From contig CM056559.1 of the NCBI GenBank assembly GCA_029721515.1, forward strand, positions 1,427,001 through 1,491,000: DNA of 64,000 nucleotides. Reading direction: 5' to 3'. This stretch comes from Synanceia verrucosa. Its lineage: Eukaryota; Chordata; Actinopteri; Perciformes; Synanceiidae. Under the pieces are notes generated by a model. The model searched no databases. It saw nothing but the letters and a program-made list of their open reading frames with translations, and was not told where the DNA came from. How positions within the stretch are numbered: position 1 is the first letter of the stretch; the number at the start of each line of letters is the position of its first letter. Made by a program: the position numbers and the translations under genes. Positions 13,190 through 25,600 of the stretch are shown here, piece after piece.

Positions 13190-15880
13190 CTGGGAGAGAA
13201 GGTGTTTATTAAGGTTTATTAACATTCACTATGATATAAAGGTTCCTGAGGGTCCTTAAGATGGCCTTAAAAGGCCTTAGTTAAAAACCTTTGTTAAAAT
13301 AGTTAATGGCAGAGACTCATTGGTTCCCATGGAAACCTTTCACATCATTCAGGGGTCAAGTGACACCATTAAAATCAGTCCTTAAAAATGTCCTAAAGGA
13401 CAATTTTAGCTAAAATTTTAGGCTTATATACATCACAATCACTAAAAAACAGTAAATAATAACAATAACATTAATAGGGAAGTAGGACATTATGAACTTT
13501 TTTTCACTTCACCTCGTCAAAATATCCAAATAATAATTAATGTTTTTTAAATAATTTACTTCTCATATTCACTCAACAAATAAACACAAGTAACAGGAAA
13601 AACAGAGAGTTTTTCCTTCATGTAACTGGTTGGTTTGGTACAAAAAAGATTAAAATTCAAGTAAATGTATTAAATTAAAAGTAAATTAAGAAAATGGCTG
13701 TCTCAATCACTCAGAGGCCAAGCTAGCGTTCTAAAAGCAGGTCCAAAACCCAAATAAATGACATTTAATATGATCTAGATCACAAAAGAACCTTTCAACA
13801 CAGAAGAAAAAGATGAAGAAGAGACAAATATTTGCTGAAATTATCTATCAAAAATGTTCTTCTTCTCCAGCACTCACCAAAGTTTAACTTCCACTTCCTG
13901 TCTGATGAATCTCATGAGGTCCTGGTCTGACAACATTTCTTTTTAAAAAGAGGTTCAGATGATAAAGAGAGCAGGGAGGAACAAGAGGAGGCGTCCTCAG
14001 CTCTTTATCAGCAAACCACACAGACACTGGTCCATTTAAACATCCCTGAATTTACCTTTTTCAAATTAAAACAGTGAAGCAGACCTTTTTCACTTAACTT
14101 CTCGCTCAGGTTTCTCTAATTAAGAGCATCTGTGTGTGTTTTCAAGCGCTCGGTGGGCAGAGTGGAGGAAGCATGAATTATGTAGAGCTTAGCAGAAATG
14201 AAAAAATTAAAGGATCCTGTTACAACATCATATGTGACAAAAATAGGCCGTGGTAAACTGTGGATCATAAAGCATATTATCCACTGTAATCGAAGCACAA
14301 CACACCATGAACGTCAGGTGTTTATCTCACCTGAAGAGACGTTTTCCTCCACTGGAGCACTTTCACAGCTGGTCGTCTTCTCCTGTCTTGGTACTGAAGG
14401 CCTGCAAGGAAATCAGCAGCAGCCTTGTTAATTGTATTTTCAAGGACATCCATGTCAAAGCTGAGGTGTTACTCTTACTCCAGAGTGGCTGCTGGTGGTT
14501 CTGGCAGATCCAGAAGAAATGGACCAGGACAGGGAGGACAGAGAGGACAGGGAGGCAGTTCACCACATGACTCTAAAAAACAGTCAAAGGTCAGTTTCTG
14601 CCTTGATATTCATTCACCAATGTCAATATAATCAAAAGAACATGGAAGCATGCTGCCAGACCAGAATATCAGGCACTCAGAAAATCTAAATGTACTCAGT
14701 GGTTGATGATTGTGCAGTAATTAAGCCTAAATAAACCACATTAAAGTGGTTCTGGCTTGTTTTGTCAAGTGTGAAATCCGCAGCACTGAACTCCTTTGAG
14801 AATTCTGATAATTTAACGCGTCTTTGTTTGTCAGGAAATCAGCACATCTAGCACTTCGTAATACATGGTAATAATGGATTAAACATGACGTTCCCGTAAA
14901 TTCGGCATGAGTCTTATTGACAAGCAATGATAATTTGATCGAAACTTACCAGCTGGTTCCTCTCAGCAAGTATATTGTGGGGAAATGACGGCGGCAGCTG
15001 CGGAGAGCCAAGTACTGTATGAACGAACTGTTTTGTAATATCGTGCCAATTAGTGTAAGCTATTGAAATTTACGCCGACCTGATATGTGGTGTTGTCATT
15101 ACAACTTAAAGAGACTTTTGAATGGAGTTTGGCGTGTCATTGGGAGCCCGCTCTGCTGAATTCCCTTCAAAAACTTCGTATTTCTCATTCTTCTTTACTT
15201 CTCAGTAAATGTCCACGTGACGATTTATGAAAACCGACGATATTCCACTCAGCAAAGCATTCTTGTAAATTCGGCATACACATTTCAGCCAAAGCAATAG
15301 TTATTTCGACAGAATATGAACTTTTGTACATGACTTACTAGCTATACAGTAGTCCCCTCACCAAACTGCATCAAATTGGTGGAAAGTGGACCTGGCAACA
15401 ACAGGCAGATCGGTTATAAAAGTTGATATTTTATTGTTTTACGTAATAAATCGTCTATGAAATGCACGCCGAACTGATGTATAACTCTTCAAGGTCTTAT
15501 ACCGGTGTCGTTGTGTTATAAATAGGCCGATAAGGTGCAAGCAATTCAGAATTTACAGATTTGTGAGGGGAGTTTGGCTTTGGAAATAAACCGCGTATAA
15601 TGTTGTAGAGATGCAAAATTATACGCTAACACTTTTTTCTATTATAACCCTAAAAATAGGATTTAACTGATGGATAATAAGTGGCGGTTGTTCCGCAGAC
15701 AGTGTCCAGTCCAGACTCAGCATCAGTGAGTCTGACCCCCAGCAGCAGCTCGATGGAGCCCGAGATGGATCACAGATGGCAGCGATAAAAATATATACTT
15801 TCAATAATATCTAGCTCATGACAGCATACCGAGAGGACGTCTGACAAAATGACTACAGAGAAGGTCGTCGCCATACATAC
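13190..15880 (-). other. tbcel 5' intron with internal degenerate duplication
   Basis: This lies between the probable non-coding first exon (15881-15948) and the ATG exon (acceptor at 13189/13190). It is AT-rich and no protein motif was seen. Two diverged copies of a ~375-bp segment share GTAAATTCGGCAT (near 14895 and 15265), a following AGCAATR..TAATTT/TTATTT block, and ACGCCGACCTGAT / ACGCCGAACTGAT words (near 15073 and 15467). Related words occur in tlcd3a intron 1. Confidence 0.5.
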
Positions 15881-15948
15881 CTTTGATGTCTACTTTGGAT
15901 TTTCCTTGTTGATGAAAACAAACCTGCTGTCATTTTGCTCCCCATACA
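15881..15948 (-). other. tbcel: Probable non-coding first exon of tbcel
   Basis: On the minus strand, a short segment just downstream of an ETS-CRE-like site ends in CATCAAAG followed by the strong donor GTATGTATGG (15880-15871). Position, donor quality and the need for an upstream exon (the ATG exon begins with an acceptor at 13189) support this. The transcription start is not determined. Confidence 0.45.
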
Positions 15949-16545
15949 TCCCGGAAGTGACGTTGGTCTGTTAACCAAAACGGGTTGCTGTTTTTTATTC
16001 TCCATATTTTTTTTTTAATTTTACGATAAAGTGTACAAATGTTATGATTTGTAATTTATATGAAATACTATAAAATCGTACAAAAAATGAAGGCGGACAT
16101 GATGACATTTTGTATCTCACTTAGCATCTTCTTAAGACACTTAAAAGCTTCAGAATTCACTAGCGAGGTGTTTTTTTGCGTATTTCTTATCGTGGTATAA
16201 AACGTTAAAATCTATTCAGCTTGTGTTAAACAGGCTTTAAATTAAGGAGTCTAGCTAAAAACCCACTCAAAAAAAGCATTGACTTTATAGACGAGGGAAC
16301 CGGAAGTGCTGAAATTCTAACTCATTTCCGGGTTTTACGACACCACGGTTCAAAAAAAAAAAACACCATGTCCTAGAAATTTGCACATGGAAGAGTTAAT
16401 TAATAGTTTTATAATTGACAGCATTTTTTCATATTTTGCACGTTACTAAAAATAAATATCAAATGGTTAATCTATTAAACGGTAACGCTCCTGTCATGGC
16501 GGTGTAGAGGCTGACGTTTCAGGAGTAGCAAGAGGTGGCTTAGTG
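15949..16545. promoter_or_regulatory. Head-to-head promoter region tbcel / tlcd3a
   Basis: About 600 bp separate the probable tbcel first exon from the tlcd3a ATG. ETS-type cores are present: CCGGAAGTGACG at 15951 (the combined ETS/CRE arrangement typical of housekeeping bidirectional promoters), CCGGAAGTG at 16300, and TTTCCGGG at 16325. No TATA box was seen near either gene. The bidirectional role is inferred from layout and motifs. Confidence 0.55.
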
Positions 16546-18357
16546 ATGTTTAGCTTCACTGCTCTGGCGTGTGGCTCTGCGCTGTTTCCAGGGCTTTTCT
16601 ACAGCTTCAGGAAACTACTGAGATGGACTTTCACCCACTGGAATGACGCCGACGTGACATTTGTCAGTGAGAGGTCAGCGCACCATCACCACCGTTCACC
16701 TCGCAGAACTCCTTCAACACAAGTTGCAGTTTAAAGTTGAACTTCTTATCTACAAGATTACACGCTTTGTAGGGACTTAATTACCGTATCATATTAGTTT
16801 ATATAAAATGCTGGTAAATTCGGTTCTCATTTAATTAAGTATGTTCAAGAAAAAGTAATATGTTTGATGTTAAATACACATTGGGGTTGTGTTGTTTTGA
16901 GTTTGACTTTCACTAAATGACTCGGTCATAGATGTGTCATATATTAGCCGAAAACACCTGAGAGGGTGTGATTCTCAGTTAATGTTATATGATGGAAGCA
17001 TCGGTGCCAATTAGTAAGATACCAAATATAATCGTTTGTTTTTCCAATGGAGTTCAATTGTAGTGTATAAGCGATGTCTCTCTCCATTTCACCTCGCCGA
17101 ACTCATTTAACACAAGTTGCAGTTTAAAGTTTATTTGTATATCAATCAGTTCAAACGCGTTGTAGGAACTTAGTCACTGTGATATTAGTTCATATAAAAG
17201 TTTGATAAATTCGTCTCTCATTTAATTAAGTATCTTAAAGAAAAAGTCATAATTTGAGGTCATATCAGCTGAAAACACCACATTCTACCTCTGAGAGGGT
17301 TCAGTAAAATCGCTTGTTTTTCCAGTGGAGTTCCGTGTTATTGTCTGTAGCCTCTCTCCAGTTTCAGTCTAAGATGAGCGTGTTTCTTCAGGCTGGTGTC
17401 CTCCATCCACGCGTCTTTGGCCACTGCAGCTGGAGTCACTGTGGTGACGTCATGCAGGGACGTCATGACCGACAGGTGGGAGAGAATATTGTATATTTTG
17501 TGGTATTCTCAGTATTCTATAGATGAATACTACTCAGAGAGCTAACATCAGTGTGAATGCTGCCGTCTCATCACACAGTCACTGGCTGGTCGACTGGTTC
17601 GCTGTGTTCGGAGCTCCCTACATGGCCCACGACCTGTACGCCATGTACCTGAGTCACTACCACAGCCAGCGGGTCAAAGGTCAGGCCAGCTTCCACTCTG
17701 TCCAGACCCTGAAGGCTTTCCTCCAGAGGGACTGGATGCTGGTCCTCCATCACCTGGTGCTGCTGCTGCTTTTCATGCCCATCACTCTGGTAAAGAACGG
17801 AGGAGTCGCTGTCGTAGAGATGACCGGTTGCCATGACGTCTACACACTAACGCACTGACTGATTTGTAGTTCTTCAGGAGAGGACTGGGTGATTTCTTCA
17901 TCGGCTGCCTGTTCACCACAGAGTTCAGCACGCCGTTCGTCTCCATCGCAAAGATCCTCATCCAGGTGAGTTACTTTATTGATTTACTGTAGACGTAAGA
18001 AACATCGAGAGGATGGGGCATTCCAGTGAGGATAACCAATCCATAACTGATCAATTAAAAAAAAATCACTCTCCTCTTCCTCTCCAGCTGGGTCTTGATG
18101 GCTCCAGGCTGCACAGGATCAACGGAGTCATCGTCCTGCTGAGCTTCTTCACCTGTCGCATCCTCGTCTTCCCCTTCATGTACTGGATGTACGGCCGGCA
18201 GTTCGGCATCCCGCTGCACAGGGTGGCGTTCCACCTGCCGCTGCAATGCAACATGGGTAACCTGTTGATCCTGGCGCCTCAGATTTACTGGTTCATCCTG
18301 CTGCTGAGGAGAGCCAAGAGAGTTTACCTGAGACAGCAGAGAGGGAAGAACGACTGA
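16546..18357 (+). CDS. tlcd3a: TLC domain-containing protein 3A (5 exons, 262 aa)
   Basis: TLCD3A (FAM57A, CT120) is a multi-pass membrane protein of the TRAM-LAG1-CLN8 family, linked to membrane lipid composition. Exons: 16546-16673, 17392-17475, 17579-17789, 17870-17965 and 18088-18357 (stop TGA). All introns are GT-AG with phases 2,2,0,0, totalling 263 codons; human TLCD3A is 257 aa. The start gives MFSFTALACGSALFPGLF, matching the family N-terminus. Recognisable blocks: LVSSIHASLATAAG, the paired histidines LVLHHLVLL at 128-129, GDFFIGC, ELSTPFVS-like EFSTPFVS, CRILVFPFMYW, and LAPQIYWF near the end. Several hydrophobic segments fit a TLC domain. The paralogue TLCD3B is the main alternative, but CRIL.FPFMYW.YGRQ and the convergent neighbour gemin4 favour 3A. 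Confidence 0.9.
16690..17345 (+). repeat. ~395-bp tandem duplication filling tlcd3a intron 1
   Basis: Two diverged direct copies begin at about 16692 (CACCTCGCAGAACTC) and 17091 (CACCTCGCCGAACTC). They share ACACAAGTTGCAGTTTAAAG, TCTCATTTAATTAAGTAT, AAGAAAAAGT and TTTTTCCARTGGAGTTC. A fragment of a third copy (CTCTCTCCAGTTTCAG) leads toward the exon 2 acceptor. The array starts just after the exon 1 donor and occupies nearly the whole intron. Confidence 0.85.
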
Positions 18358-19126
18358 GCAGCCACCTGTCAGGAGCAGCCTCATGTGACATCAGAGCAGC
18401 CTCATGTGACATCATCAAAGAGCTTCAGTTCAGTGTCAGAGCAGAAAGAAATATTCACATTTAAGGAGCTCAGCTCAGAGAATTTAGACTTAAATTTTCT
18501 CATAAAAATGACTCAAAATAGTTAATAATTATAATAGCGGCTTTAGAGCCAATGTCAAATCAAAAATAAGTAATATTACTATTATTATTATTATTATTAG
18601 AAAACAATTCAGAGATTTTGGGAAAATTAGTTTTTATTATTTTGGATTAAAGTTAAATTATTTTTGAGAAACTTATAATAATAATAATATTTCCCAAAAA
18701 ACCCTGATCCAAGAATCAGAATATTTTCTTTTGGCTGTTTTTCCAAAAATAATTTCTCTTATTCAGTCATTTTTAAATGTAGTTGTTTTTTTTTTTTTTA
18801 AATATATTGAAATACTCTGTTTTTCTCTCAGTTATGATTTTGAATGCTAAAATGAATTTTCTTGAAAGATTCAGAATTTTATTAAATTTGATTCTAAAAA
18901 TATTATTTTTTTTCATCTCAGAATTTGACATTTACCTTAACATTTCATCTTAATGTTCCCTCTTAATTCCCAGGCCTTAAATTACCACTTAACAGAGAAG
19001 TTCAGGTTGATTGTTGAATGTTTTAATCATTATTTTCATTTTTAAATGTGGATTTTTTTCTGTTTGTCAGTTTTAAATGATGTGACTAAACTGATCTTTT
19101 TGTTCATTGTTAAATCTTTTTATACA

Positions 19127-19132
19127 AATAAA
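19127..19132 (+). terminator. tlcd3a: Candidate poly(A) signal of tlcd3a
   Basis: AATAAA, about 770 nt after the tlcd3a stop, followed within 15 nt by a T/G-rich tract (CTCTTTGTTTG), the usual downstream element. Inferred from motif only. Confidence 0.45.
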
Positions 19133-19540
19133 TCAATCACTCTTTGTTTGATAAAATGATTGATGACCAGTGATGGAAAGTTAAAGCAAAGTTCAATACT
19201 GAGGTACTGGAGTATTTTCTACTGTATAACCTCAGAGATTTTATTCAGGTTAATGATTAAATATATAATGAATAAATGAATTATGACAGATATGAGATAT
19301 TACTTTGACTTTATGATATTACTATTTATTTACTTTAAATATATTTTGACTTTTACTAAAGCATCATTTTAGATGAAGCATCATTTTTCTTGTGACAGTA
19401 TTTTCTCACTGTGGTATTAGTATTTTTACTGTAGTAAAAGATCTGAGTAGTTCTTCCAGCAGTACCTCTGGAACTTTTAATCTGTTTAAACTTTGAGTAC
19501 TCACGTTAATGATCATGTGATATCTTATATAAATCATATA

Positions 19541-19546
19541 TTTATT
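19541..19546 (-). terminator. gemin4: Candidate poly(A) signal of gemin4
   Basis: AATAAA on the minus strand, about 130 nt after the gemin4 stop codon at 19676. Inferred from motif and distance only. Confidence 0.4.
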
Positions 19547-19675
19547 TTAATTTGCCTCCGTCGACCCTAGAGCTTCTATCATGTCTCTAGATGCACATTT
19601 TTAATCAATTAAATCAAATAAATCAATTTAATCAATCAAAATTCATCTTTTTACTGTAAACGGATATAAAGCAGA

Positions 19676-22600
19676 CTAAACCAGCAGAGAGATCTTCTGC
19701 TGCAGGACGGCCTTCATCTCCTCGTCCTCCAGGTTGGAGGTGATGGAGGAGAAGAAGTGACGAGTGTCTTCGCTCTGCAGAGGAGAACTGCTGCCTGGGA
19801 AGGAGGACATGACTCCTCCATAGAGACTGAGGAGCTCCAGGCTGGACAGGAACAAGGGCTCACTGGGAGCACCTGGCATCATCACCTGAGGAGGAGGAGG
19901 AGGAGCAGGAGGAGAAAGAGAGAGAGGAGGGGTTTAACCTCACTTTGTGACAGTGACCATAAACTAAACAAACGAATAAATTCTACTCTGTTTCTTTAAA
20001 TAATATATGTTAATATAAATAATAAACCTAAATAAAGTGTATCAAACAGATGTCAGATAATAATAAAAAACTATAATAAAACAAGCCTCACCTGGACATG
20101 CTGGACATGGCAGAAGAGCTGGCTGAGGACGAAGAGGACTTCCTGTCCGGGGGTTGCTGCTGCCTCCTCCTCCTCATCCTTTTCCTCCTCCTCTGTTTTG
20201 GACTGTGATCCCAGAGGACAGTCGTCGGCTTGTCTCTGGACGTCTCTGGAGGTTTGGGGTTCAGAGTCTCTGGACGCCGGCGTCCTCAGAGACGTGGAGA
20301 CAGCAGGCGGAGACAGGGGCAGCTTTGCTCTCAGTGAGGTCATCACCTCCCTGACGGCGAGGGCGTACAGCCGGCTGAGGTGCGTCCAGCCGTCCGGCGG
20401 CAGCCATCCGGAGCAGCTGGACCCACAGAGCAGCTGGAGGACGCGGAGCAGGAGGACGGACAGACGGAGCTCGCCAGAGAAGCGTCTCAGGTCCAGAAGG
20501 GGCAGGAAGTCCACGTACTCCAGCGAGAAGGGGACGTGGAGGCGTCCCGAGGCCACCAGCGTCCTCAGGACTCCCAGCAGCCTCGTCCACTGGGACGGCG
20601 AGCACCAGGGCAGGGTCTGGCTCAGAGCCACCAGGAGGCCTTTGCTGAACATGGAGACCTGGTCAGGCCGGCGGCGGTCCAGAGAGAGACGGGACAACAT
20701 GGTGGAGCACAGGACGTCAGAGATGGAGCAACACTCCATCCAAGCCAGGAGACCAGTTCCCTGACCATACTGGGGCAAGTCTAGACCAGTCCAGTCCTGC
20801 AGACACAACAGGGACTCAGTCAGGAGGATCTGAGCCTCATTTCACAGCAGAGAAGCCCTGAAGCTCCTGGTTTATGTTCTGCAGCTATAAATAGATAAAC
20901 AGTTTATAAATAAGAATATATCACTGATGATTTAATAAAATGTTCTCAGGCCATACAGGTACTACCTAAAAATAATAATGTCTAATAATAATTTAAACTG
21001 AAAATGTCTCCATTGTGAGACAAATAAAGGTTTATCTTAGTTATTTTATTATATTTTTAAATTTATTTTCATTCAGTTAAAAAAAACAAAAAAAACAAAA
21101 AACAGTTTTTAGGATGTAAATAAAAACAAATGGTTTTCACTGATCAGGTGTTTCTGCTTCTTCAGGTAAAACAGATTTTGAGCTGAAATTTCAGTAAAGT
21201 GTATTTTAGAGGTATTGGCTCATTTTTGGCTCATCAGGACAAAAGTAAAGGATGTTAAGACGACTGTTCAAGTTACTCGATGATAAAATGGATGCAAATT
21301 ATTTAATTTAAACACGGTGCTTTGTGGTGTGTCTGTCTCATTTTATGTGTTGAGTTATCAAAAGTGAGATTTTCATGTCTGTTTTTGATCATAAATATAT
21401 CTACTATAAATGAGGTTTCAGTGCTGCATAAATACTGTGACAGCATTAAAACAAGGCATTTTAGGAGGAAAACCTAAAATGAAATACAGAGCCAGAATAT
21501 GGGGGCGATATTAAGAGGAAAAAACAGAGGTTAAAGGTATTAATTGACATTAAAATATTTATTTGAAAAAAAAAAAAAAAAAAAAATCAAGACATTATGA
21601 GAATAAAGTGGTACATTTCTGAGAAAAAAAATAAATATATATATATATATGTATATAATTTACAAGAAAAAAATAAAATTTCTGAGAAAAATAAAAATAC
21701 TCTCTATTTTCTCTGAGAATGATGTACTACACTAAAGTGGTGAATTTACAAAAAACAAAACGTAGAAATGTAGGAGAAAAAGGAGACAGTGTGAGAATGA
21801 AAGGAGGAGGGCTCACCTGCTCAGGTAGATCACAGACAGTCAGCAGAGACGAGGGAACCTCGTTTTTAAAGTGCTGCCTCCAGACAGGCTTCAGGTGGAG
21901 GCGAACGGTCCAGTCCAGCTCCTCGGTCCTGCTGTAGAGCCAGAACTGAGCTCTGGACCAGCTGCTGGGCGACGACGCCACCTCCGCCCCGACCACCTGA
22001 GCCAGGGAGGCCAGCAGCGCCACCAGCTGGTCCTTGGTGTCCAGGGAGCAGCGGGGGACCGGCTCCCAACACCTGGCACACAGATATTTAAAAAAAAAAA
22101 AAAAGTTAATATATGAATAAAAACAATGGTAATAGTTAAATAATAACATCATTTTTAAAAAAAAAAATAACAAATCATAATTTATAGCGTTACTTGGTCA
22201 GAGAAAAAAATTCATAGGTCTGCAAGAAAAAGAAAAAAAAATCACAAATTTATGGTGGGGGGGGGTCCTCCTATTTACTGAGAATAAAGTGGTACATTTA
22301 TCAGAAAAAAAAGGTAAATTTATGAGAAAATAAAACGGCAATTACACAGCTTAAATTTACGACAAAATTCTTGGACATTAAAGTGGTAAATTTATGAGGA
22401 AAAAAATTAACCTTAAGAACACGATGACATGAGCTGCACACTGCTAAATCATTATTGTTATTATTATTATAATGACACACATCATATATTGAAGCATACC
22501 TGTGTGTATTAAAAAGTACAGGTTGTTTGTCTCTGTTTTCCTGTGACGTTTGTATTTTTCTGTCTAAAAGGAGACTTTGAAAGAAAAGGTTTATTTATAT

Positions 22601-25600
22601 CTTTCAGTTCCTTTTCTTCACTCAGTTTTTTCAGTAAATTCACTACTTTAATCTGAGAGAATATCAGAGTTTTTTCTTGTAAATTTATGACTTTAATCTT
22701 GTAGAACTCCACCCCTCCCCATCTCTGTTATCCTTATTCTTATTATTATGTGCCTGCCGTCGAGCAAGGCTGGCGAAGCCAGCTTAGATCTGTGACAGCA
22801 CTCAATACTATTCCTTTTGGGGGGTTCCCCAAGTGTCTTAGCATTCATGGCAGCGAAGCCTGCCATGAATGCTTTAGTGGAGTCCAAAACACACATATAT
22901 GATGTAAAATGATAAAATAACCCAAAAAATCCCAAAAAAATCCATCCCAAAATCATAAAAACACTGTGTTTTAGCCAGCAACGCGCTTATTAGTATCCAG
23001 GACGAGGGTTTCTTTTTTATTATTGGGTGTGAATGCGAAGCATTCACAACCTATGTTATTCTACCTTTATTTTTATTATTATTATTATTCTTCTCCTCAC
23101 TTTTGGTAGCGTTTCATCTCCCACAAATTTCAACCTAGAAACTTCAAGCGAACTTCAAAGCGTGCGGCTTCATCGGGACATTCATGCTATTACTTTTCAT
23201 AACCGTAACCTTCATAATTTCCGAATTAATGCGATAATTAAGTAAAAATTTCCATTGAAAATGAATGGGGAGAACTTCAAACTTCAAAAATTTTCAACCT
23301 CGAACAAACCTTCATAACTCCTTCATAATTGGACTTAGAAACTTCATTCAACTTTCAAAAGCAGCAAATTTTCCTGGCAACATATTCATAATTCATCTTC
23401 ATTTCAAAAAATGTACGGTTCATTCACAATTTCATCATATCTCAGACCATAAAATCTTCAAAAATCAGCCTTTAACATGGGTGTCTATTGCGTGCACTAG
23501 AGTGGGAGAACTACACACCTAGAGTGGAGACCAGTGTCTGAATCGTCTGAAAACAATATTTTTAAATCGCGATTGTGAGGGCTACGCATTGCACTCCACG
23601 GACATAATTTTTACATCAAAGCGTTGGAAATTTAGTCCCGATTAAATGCGATGTGTCTCTCATGTCTGTGAGGTTTAAAGTTTTGGCTCCAGACCCTTCA
23701 ATAGGGTGGCACCTCCAAAAATCTCTCCATTGGGCCCAATGTTAATTTTCAGAGGAAAAGGCGTGAGGAAGCAGAGAAACCTGTTGTGTTTAACCTGCCG
23801 CTGTCAGCCTTCTGAGTGGGCTAGAGACATAAAATTTACACGCTGCGATTGTCGCGAGCTCCTGCATACGGTCCAAACCCCCAAAACCGTCGCCTTACGG
23901 TTGGGGAGTTATTCAGAGGAGTTCGGCAGGGGTCTGACTCAGTTCAAATGAATGGCAGTCTAAGGGGACAGAAGCTGGCGCAGGGAGAGGGAGTGAGAAG
24001 GAGGGGCCGTCTCCATGGAAGCGGCCCAGCTCTTGGCAGTTGACCTCAAGTGACCCTGCCTGGGCCTTATACAGGCTTCTGATCGATCAATGCTCATGAT
24101 ACAGAGAGTGGATGACATCATCAATCACACACACACACACAGACAGGGCGTGTCTAGAGCTTTTTTTTAAAGGGGGCCGGGGCCCAAGGGGGGACCCAAG
24201 TCATGCAGGGGTGGCCAGCAGAGTGGAGTCAAACTCCAGAGGGGTAACTGTTTCCTCACAGGAAGCTGTGTCTATGACTGTCCTTTCAAAATAAAAGCCC
24301 AATTCTGATTGAATCTTCACAGGAAACAAAGTCAGGCACGCATACGTAGTGCGTGCTTGATGTTCGATTGCAACATGGATCTGGGACAGGCACGCCGCGT
24401 AGTGCGTGCCCGGTGTGTTCGACTGCAACATGGATCTGGGACGAGGCACGCCGTAGTGCGTGCTTGTGTTCGATTGCAACATGGATCTCGAACAGGCACA
24501 CATTTAACATTCAACTTTTGAATAAAATTCAAACATTTTCACCATTCAGCTTTTAAATTCAAATTCATGAATTATACATTCATAATTTTTCAACATTCAT
24601 TCTACTTAGCCTTCATACTACTACATTCAACCCAGCATTCAGCAGTTTGGCTTCAGCTTTTATTTTCAAAATTTCTATTCATACAATTCATTCTCATTCA
24701 AACATCCAACCCAGTATTCAGCAGTTTGGCTTCAGCTTTTATTTTCAAAATTTCAATTCATACAATTCATTCTCATTCATACATTAGCATTCAGCAGCGT
24801 AGCTTCAGCTGCGAGCATTCACACCCGCAATTGCTTCAGCAATTGCTGTTCTAGTTATTATTTTTATTATAGACGCACCTTCGGCAATTAATGCGGGTCG
24901 TACCGTAAGGTGCACCCAGGCATGACATATATCAAAACGTGCGTCTCGATCGTGCCACGGCTGCTATTACTTTTCTCCGTCAAAAGTGTTACCATGGCGA
25001 CGCTAGACCCCAAAAACCGCGAAAAAGTCCATAGGAATGAATGGGGGAGCAGATTGGGACTTCAAACTTTTTTTCTTCAGTGAACAAACAGTCACAGCTC
25101 CCTCATACTTTCACCTAGAAACTCCATTCAACTTTCAAAACGCAGCAAATTTTCCTGGCAACATATTCATAATTCATCTTCAATTAAAAAAATGTATAGT
25201 TTCTTCAGCATTTCAACTTTTTCCAGACCATGAAATCTTCAAAAATCAGCCTTTAACATGGGTGTCTATTGCGTGCACTAGAGTGGGAGAACTACACACC
25301 TAGAGTGGAGAGCAGTTTCAGAATCGTCTGAAAAAATATTTTTAAATCGCGATTGTGAGGGCTACATTCACTCCACTGACATAATTTTACAGCAAAACGT
25401 TGGAAATTTAGTCGGTCGTAGCAATGTGTCTCTTATGTCTCTGAGATTTATGGTTTTGGCTCCAGACCCTTAATTAGGGCAGCACCTCCAAAAATCTCTC
25501 CATTGGGCCCAATGTTAATTTTCAGAGGAAAAGAGCGTGAGAAAGCAGGAAAACCTCTTGTGTTTAACCTGCCGCTGGCAGACTTCAGTGGGCTAGAGAC

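Larger units (their letters stand above)
18358..19675. other. Convergent 3' regions of tlcd3a and gemin4
   Basis: This 1.3-kb AT-rich stretch lies between the tlcd3a stop and the gemin4 stop. It should hold both 3' UTRs, with candidate poly(A) signals listed separately. An 18-bp word (CAGCCTCATGTGACATCA) occurs twice in tandem at 18377-18415. No further coding signal was seen. Confidence 0.6.

Noticed and set aside
20154..20784. Plus-strand frames of 134 and 188 codons
   Set aside because: Antisense shadows of gemin4 exon 5, whose frame, splice sites and protein match are clear.
24201..24532. Overlapping frames with repeated SMLQSNT / TATWIWD patterns
   Set aside because: Both strands of the internal tandem repeat of the Helitron-like element.
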